Assembly: GCF_000633395.1 (NCBI RefSeq)
Contig: NZ_AYMU01000002.1
Span: 496,001-560,000 of the forward strand
DNA from: Pseudomonas sp. PH1b
Lineage (GTDB): Bacteria; Pseudomonadota; Gammaproteobacteria; Pseudomonadales; Pseudomonadaceae
DNA: 64,000 bases
Direction: 5' to 3'
Positions 59,939-64,000 of the stretch are shown piece after piece (positions within the stretch are counted from its first letter, which is position 1; every line of letters begins with the position of its first letter). The notes below the pieces were generated by a model. That model saw only the letters and a list, made by a program, of their open reading frames with translations, did no database searches and was not told the origin of the DNA. A program made the position numbers and the translations under genes.

Positions 59939-60094
59939 AGGGCCTCCTTATCAGAGTCTTGTTGGAGTGAGCGCCTGGGTTGCCGGGTGGCCAGGCAGGC
60001 GTCGGCCCCTGGGGAGAGGGGCCGAGTCCGGTTGCTTAGCAAGAATGCAGCCACCTGCGCGGCTGATGGAGAAGGAGCGACCGGAGTCGGCCGC

Positions 60095-60436
60095 TCAGGG
60101 TTTGCGCGAAGCGCCTTGCATCGCCAGGCGGATCAGCGGCAGCAGACTGGTGCCCAGGCGCACCAGACGCGTGAGGCTGCTGACGCCACCGCTCTTGGCG
60201 CCCTTGCCGGTGATGAATCCCAGCAGGGTCACCACCGCCACGCCCCAGAGCGGTGCGTGCTTGAGGCCAAAACCTTCCTGCCAGCTTTGGCCCAGGCCAC
60301 GCACCCGTTGCAGGGGCTGCAACAGTTGCTGGGACTCGTGGCGGATTTCCTGGCGGTGCATTTCCATGCGCAGGCGGATCAGGACCTTGCGCATTTCTCG
60401 GCGCGAGGTGTTCTGCGGAACTTCAGGCAGCTTCAT
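60095..60436 (-). CDS. Hypothetical protein of the YqjD-YqjE-type operon
   Basis: The 113-residue protein has a charged N-terminal helix (RREMRKVLIRLRMEMHRQEIRHESQQLL), one or two hydrophobic stretches (APLWGVAVVTLLGFITG and TSLLPLIRLAM) and a basic tail. I do not know a named family. It is the third gene of a leftward group and overlaps the holin-X-like gene by 4 bp. The group context suggests an inner-membrane or stationary-phase role. Confidence 0.75.
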   Translation of the reverse strand: MKLPEVPQNTSRREMRKVLIRLRMEMHRQEIRHESQQLLQPLQRVRGLGQSWQEGFGLKHAPLWGVAVVTLLGFITGKGAKSGGVSSLTRLVRLGTSLLPLIRLAMQGASRKP

Positions 60437-60822
60437 GGCAGCAGGCGCTCCCGATCATTGGCCAGTTCTTCAAGGGTGGCATGGAAGGGCGAGGACTCGT
60501 CGAAGATCGCGGCCTTGAGGCGCAGGCCGCAGAAGATCGCCGCCAGGGTGTAGAACAGGCACAGGCCGATGATCCCCGCCAGGCGGTAGCTGTCCCACAG
60601 CAGGATCAGCACCAGTGCCGACAGCCCCACCAGCAACAGCAGGGCAAACACCAGGGCCAGCCCGGCAAACAGCAGCAGGCTCACGGTGCGTGCTTTCTGC
60701 TCCTGCAACTCGATGCCGAACAGTTCGACGTGACTGTGCAACAGGCCCAGGACCGCCGCCCCGAGGCGCCGCGAAGAAGCGCTCGGACCGCTGCCGGACG
60801 CCGTGGATTCACCGATAGCCAT
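60433..60822 (-). CDS. YqjE-like membrane protein (Holin-X family)
   Basis: The 129-residue protein has a polar Ser-rich start, a helix HVELFGIELQEQKAR, then two hydrophobic segments (LLLFAGLALVFALLLLVGLSALVLILLW and IIGLCLFYTLAAIFCGL), matching the phage holin-like YqjE group. Despite the name it is a chromosomal membrane protein of unknown function. It lies 1 bp after the DUF883 gene. Confidence 0.85.
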   Translation of the reverse strand: MAIGESTASGSGPSASSRRLGAAVLGLLHSHVELFGIELQEQKARTVSLLLFAGLALVFALLLLVGLSALVLILLWDSYRLAGIIGLCLFYTLAAIFCGLRLKAAIFDESSPFHATLEELANDRERLLP

Positions 60823-60823
60823 A

Positions 60824-61138
60824 TCAGCGCCGCGTCGCCAGGAGGCCGATCAGGAAGCCCACGCCGGCGGCGATCCCAACCGATTGCCAGGGGTTGCTCT
60901 GGACGTAGTCCTCCGCCGCGGTAACGGCCGCCTGGCCGCGCTGGCGCAGGGAGTCTTCGGTCAGTTGCAGGGTTTCCCGGGCCTTGAGCAGGCTGTCGTG
61001 GATTTGCTCGCGCAGTTCATCGGCCTGGTCGCCAGCCAGGGTCGCGGTGTGTTCCAGCAGACGCTCCGTGTCACTGACCAGTGCCTGAAAATCCGCCATC
61101 AGTACTTCTTGAGCCGTCTTTGCCGTTTTGCTGGCCAT
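60824..61138 (-). CDS. DUF883 protein (YqjD/ElaB family)
   Basis: The protein has 104 residues from the ATG at 61138. A long helical cytoplasmic region (VLMADFQALVSDTERLLEHTATLAGDQADELREQ) is followed by one C-terminal membrane helix WQSVGIAAGVGFLIGLLATRR, the fixed layout of YqjD/ElaB. E. coli YqjD binds ribosomes at the inner membrane in stationary phase. It is first in the three-gene group. Confidence 0.92.
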   Translation of the reverse strand: MASKTAKTAQEVLMADFQALVSDTERLLEHTATLAGDQADELREQIHDSLLKARETLQLTEDSLRQRGQAAVTAAEDYVQSNPWQSVGIAAGVGFLIGLLATRR

Positions 61139-61447
61139 GGGTCTATCTCCGTAGTGGCTTGTGAGAGCTATGAGTGTGAGCCTCGGGTGAAGGTTCACTG
61201 TAATTGCCTGGTACAGCTTTTGCTTTGTGCTGGTGCGCAGGCTGGCAAGCCTGCGCTGAAAACGAGCGAGGGGCACGCGGTAGACCGCGCAAACCCTGGC
61301 CGAAAAAACTCAACCTCAGGTCATTCATGTTCATGCGCTGTCGCGTCCGGGTCCTGGCGCGCCAAAACGGTTCACCGATCGCGCGTGCTGCCACGCCTCG
61401 GACCAATTTGGTGCAAGGCCGCCGGCGTGCGTGACGCAGGAATGATG
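61139..61447. other. Intergenic region between the DUF883 and ammonium transporter genes
   Basis: About 309 bp between divergent genes. It must hold both promoters. I see no gene and no clear NtrC- or RpoN-type site that I could defend by eye. Confidence 0.45.
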
Positions 61448-62683
61448 ATGGCCGATTCCGGATCTGCCTACTCCATGGAAAATCTGCAAAGCGCTGTAGA
61501 CACCCTGGTCCACGGTTCCAACACCCTGTTCATCCTGATCGGTGCGGTCATGGTCCTGGCCATGCACGCCGGTTTTGCCTTCCTCGAAGTGGGCACCGTC
61601 CGGCAGAAGAACCAGGTCAATGCGCTGTCGAAGATCCTCAGTGACTTCGCGGTCTCGACCCTGGCCTATTTCTTTATAGGCTATTGGATCTCCTACGGCG
61701 TCAGCTTCCTGCAGCCGGCGGCGGTGATCAGTGCCGATCATGGCTATGGCCTGGTGAAGTTCTTTTTCCTGCTGACCTTCGCCGCGGCGATCCCGGCGAT
61801 TATCTCCGGTGGCATCGCCGAGCGCGCGCGTTTTGTGCCGCAATTGTGCGCCACGGTGCTGATCGTGGCCTTCATCTATCCGTTCTTCGAAGGGCTGGCG
61901 TGGAACGGCAACTTCGGGCTGCAGGCCTGGCTGGCCCAGCGTTTTGGCGCAGGCTTCCATGATTTCGCCGGGTCGGTGGTGGTGCATGCCATGGGCGGCT
62001 GGCTGGCGCTGGCGGCGGTGCTGTTGCTGGGGCCGCGCAACGGCCGGTATCGCGACGGCAAGCTGGTGGCGTTCGCGCCATCGAGCATTCCCTTCCTGGC
62101 CCTGGGATCGTGGATCCTGATTGTCGGCTGGTTCGGCTTCAACGTGATGAGCGCCCAGACCTTGCAGGGTGTCAGTGGGCTGGTGGCGGTGAACTCGCTG
62201 ATGGCCATGGTGGGCGGCACGGTGGCGGCGTTGATTGTCGGGCGCAATGACCCGGGCTTCTTGCACAACGGCCCGCTGGCCGGGCTGGTGGCGATCTGCG
62301 CCGGCTCGGACTTGATGCATCCGGTGGGGGCGCTGGTCACCGGGGCGATTGCCGGGGCCCTGTTCGTCTGGTGCTTCATTGCCGCCCAGAGCCAATGGAA
62401 GATCGACGACGTGCTCGGGGTCTGGCCGCTGCACGGTTTGTGTGGCGTGTGGGGCGGTATCGCTTGCGGGATCTTTGGCCAGAGTGCCCTGGGCGGGTTG
62501 GGCGGTGTCAGCCTGATCAGCCAGTTGATCGGCACCGGCCTGGGGGTGGCGGTGGCGCTGCTGGGAGGCTTTGCCGTGTATGGGGTGATCAAGGCCTGCT
62601 GCGGGCTGCGCCTGACCCAGGAGCAGGAGTATTACGGCGCCGACCTGTCGCTGCACAAGATCGGTGCGGTGAGCCAGGACTGA
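61448..62683 (+). CDS. amt: Ammonium transporter (Amt family)
   Basis: The protein has 411 residues from the third of three in-frame ATGs (61442, 61445, 61448); the last has the best distance to AGGA. About eleven membrane helices are present, with Amt signatures: FIGYWISYG, the Asp and His of HDFAGSVVVHAMGGWLAL, and GVWPLHGLCGVWGG with the second pore His. Ammonium is transported across the inner membrane. No glnK gene lies next to it, unlike the usual glnK-amtB pair, so its regulation may differ. Confidence 0.94.
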   Translation: MADSGSAYSMENLQSAVDTLVHGSNTLFILIGAVMVLAMHAGFAFLEVGTVRQKNQVNALSKILSDFAVSTLAYFFIGYWISYGVSFLQPAAVISADHGYGLVKFFFLLTFAAAIPAIISGGIAERARFVPQLCATVLIVAFIYPFFEGLAWNGNFGLQAWLAQRFGAGFHDFAGSVVVHAMGGWLALAAVLLLGPRNGRYRDGKLVAFAPSSIPFLALGSWILIVGWFGFNVMSAQTLQGVSGLVAVNSLMAMVGGTVAALIVGRNDPGFLHNGPLAGLVAICAGSDLMHPVGALVTGAIAGALFVWCFIAAQSQWKIDDVLGVWPLHGLCGVWGGIACGIFGQSALGGLGGVSLISQLIGTGLGVAVALLGGFAVYGVIKACCGLRLTQEQEYYGADLSLHKIGAVSQD

Positions 62684-62745
62684 CGCTCCACGGTAGGGGC
62701 TCAGGGCCCTGGCCGCTTGATGGCCAGGGTCGATGCCGAGGGCGT

Positions 62746-64000
62746 TCAACCGGCCTGCAGGCGCGTTTCGCAGGCTTCGACGGCCTCCTGTGAGCCGGAC
62801 ACCAGCACCCGGTCGCCGGCCTGCAGGCGCGGGGTCGGGTTCAGGGGCAGGTCGCTGCCATTGCGCTGCACGGCGCGTACGTCCACGCCCAGTTGTTCCA
62901 GGGCCAGTTCTTCCAGCAACTGGTTGCAGGCGCGGGCCCCGGCATCGAGTTTCACCGCATGCATCTGCACCGCAGCGGGCTCACTGTTGTCCAGTGGGGT
63001 GCTCTGGGCTCCGAGGTAGAAACCATGCAGCAGGCGATAGCGGCTGTGGCGCACTTCATCCACCGTGCGCTGCACCCGCTGCTCCGGCAGGCCCAGCATG
63101 ATCAGGGCGTGGGAGGCGAGCATCAGGCTCGACTCCAGCAGTTCGGGCACCACTTCATTGGCGCCGGCGGCCTTGAGCTCGGCCAGCTGGCTGTCATCGC
63201 GGGTGCGCACCAGGATCGGCACGGTGCGGTCCAGGCGGCGAGCAGCCTTGAGTACATTCAGGGCGATGTCGGTCTTGTCCACCGCGATCACCAGCAGCCG
63301 GGCCCGTTCCAGGCCGACGGCCGCCAGCAGGTCGCTGCGCCGGCAGTCGCCATAGTGCACGCAGCTTTCCGCCGCCGAGGCTTCCTGGACCCGGACCGGA
63401 TCATCGTCCAGGGCGATGTAGCGCAGTTGCTCGTGACGCAGGAAGCGCCCGATGGACTGGCCGACCCGGCCATACCCGCAGATCAGCACATGGCCTTGCA
63501 ATTGCGCGTTCTGCGCGCTGATTTCCTCCAGTTGCGCGGCCTGGTTGGGCTTGCGGTGCAGGCGCGCGGTGATCAGCGGTGCGGCCCGCAGCAGCAGTGG
63601 CGTCAGCAGCATGGAGCAGAAGGTGGCGGCCAGCAGCAGGCTGCTGATCTGTGGTGGAATCATCTGGCTGAGTTGCATTTGCGCCATCAGCGCGAAGCAG
63701 AATTCACCGCCCTGGGCCAGGGCCAGGCCGCTGCGCCAGGCAGTCTCGCCGTCGCTGCCGCGCAGCTTGAGCAGGGCGGCCACCACGCTGCCCTTGATCA
63801 GCAGCAGGGCCAGGGTCAGGCCGAGAATCAGCAGGCTATGGTCGAGGAACAGTTGCAGGTCGATGAGCATGCCGATGCTGACGAAGAACAAGCCCAGGAG
63901 AATGTCGCGGAACGGGCGGATGTCGGCTTCGATCTGGTGCCGGTAGTGGCTTTCCCCCAGCAGCATGCCGGCGAGGAAGGCCCCCAGGGCCGGGGACAGG
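62746..64000 (-). CDS. Kef-type cation:proton antiporter, C-terminal part (cut by window edge)
   Basis: The frame is open to the right edge. The visible part has the last membrane helices of the CPA2 antiporter domain (LLGLFFVSIGMLIDLQLFL, LLILGLTLALLLIKG), then a TrkA-N (RCK) Rossmann domain with GYGRVGQSIGRFLR, and a TrkA-C-like end (VRAVQRNGSDLPLNPTPRLQAGDRVLVSG). Such proteins move potassium or sodium against protons under control of a nucleotide or glutathione. The N-terminal membrane half lies outside the window. Confidence 0.9.
   Translation of the reverse strand, partial: LSPALGAFLAGMLLGESHYRHQIEADIRPFRDILLGLFFVSIGMLIDLQLFLDHSLLILGLTLALLLIKGSVVAALLKLRGSDGETAWRSGLALAQGGEFCFALMAQMQLSQMIPPQISSLLLAATFCSMLLTPLLLRAAPLITARLHRKPNQAAQLEEISAQNAQLQGHVLICGYGRVGQSIGRFLRHEQLRYIALDDDPVRVQEASAAESCVHYGDCRRSDLLAAVGLERARLLVIAVDKTDIALNVLKAARRLDRTVPILVRTRDDSQLAELKAAGANEVVPELLESSLMLASHALIMLGLPEQRVQRTVDEVRHSRYRLLHGFYLGAQSTPLDNSEPAAVQMHAVKLDAGARACNQLLEELALEQLGVDVRAVQRNGSDLPLNPTPRLQAGDRVLVSGSQEAVEACETRLQAG

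Noticed and set aside
58076..60553. 825-codon plus-strand frame opposite dgt and the EAL gene
   Set aside because: Both minus-strand genes have complete motif sets; the antisense frame has none and comes from codon bias.

Overview
The window is a stretch of a Pseudomonas chromosome, most likely from the P. fluorescens/protegens/chlororaphis group. The evidence is the GC-rich coding sequence, a REP-type repeat after the ycaQ-like gene, the lipoprotein gene oprI, and a gene order that, from memory, follows P. aeruginosa PA2824-PA2859 in several pieces: sagS, ospR, gpx, msrB, alaA, htpX, tpm, an RNA helicase, a class II DAHP synthase, ohrR, ohr, efp, earP, oprI, an L,D-transpeptidase, tesA, the ybbAP-type ABC pair and greB. 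No rRNA, tRNA or CRISPR array was seen.

Region 1 (1-4475) is a mobile-element pile-up. The 5' genes of an IS66-family element are followed by a DUF1643 gene and a small Cys-rich gene. A complete IS21-family element (1533-4012, 5-bp target duplication GCTGT) splits the small gene, and a possible IS3-type end follows. The pile-up ends inside greB, of which only the 3' two thirds remain.

Region 2 (4.5-23.5 kb) is conserved chromosome: the YbbAP-type ABC system with divergent tesA; a hypothetical gene, an L,D-transpeptidase and oprI; a GNAT gene and a class I DAHP synthase; PilZ, thioredoxin-like and ketopantoate-reductase-like genes; a 5'-nucleotidase, a universal stress protein and cysB; a Gre-like factor; earP/efp with the EF-P Arg32 rhamnosylation logic; ohr/ohrR; and a TSUP permease between two LysR regulators.

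Region 3 (24.06-27.45 kb) is the most unusual part. After an AT-rich intergenic stretch with a perfect palindrome come three same-strand genes: a 55-aa charged peptide, a 623-aa protein with two haem-oxygenase-like diiron domains (three ExxH motifs in each half at matching spacing), and, coupled by a 4-bp overlap, a 300-aa protein with the motif spacing of aldehyde dehydrogenases. The set looks like an enzyme cassette of unknown product.

Region 4 (27.5-44 kb) is conserved again: DUF1127 and YcaQ-like genes, a class II DAHP synthase, a spermidine-synthase-like protein, a crotonase, a DEAD-box helicase with a long structured leader, a DODA-type dioxygenase, tpm, htpX, alaA, then an oxidative-stress block (msrB, gpx, ospR, msrC) around sagS.

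Region 5 (44-57 kb) reads almost entirely on the minus strand and looks like a surface-attachment module. It has a two-partner secretion pair (TpsB transporter, 1652-aa TpsA exoprotein) with a long upstream regulatory region, a NarL-type regulator, a hybrid kinase with REC and Hpt, and an HD-GYP c-di-GMP phosphodiesterase. Region 6 (57-64 kb) holds a dGTPase, a catalytically complete EAL phosphodiesterase, a YqjD/YqjE-type membrane trio, an ammonium transporter and the 3' part of a Kef-type antiporter cut by the window edge.
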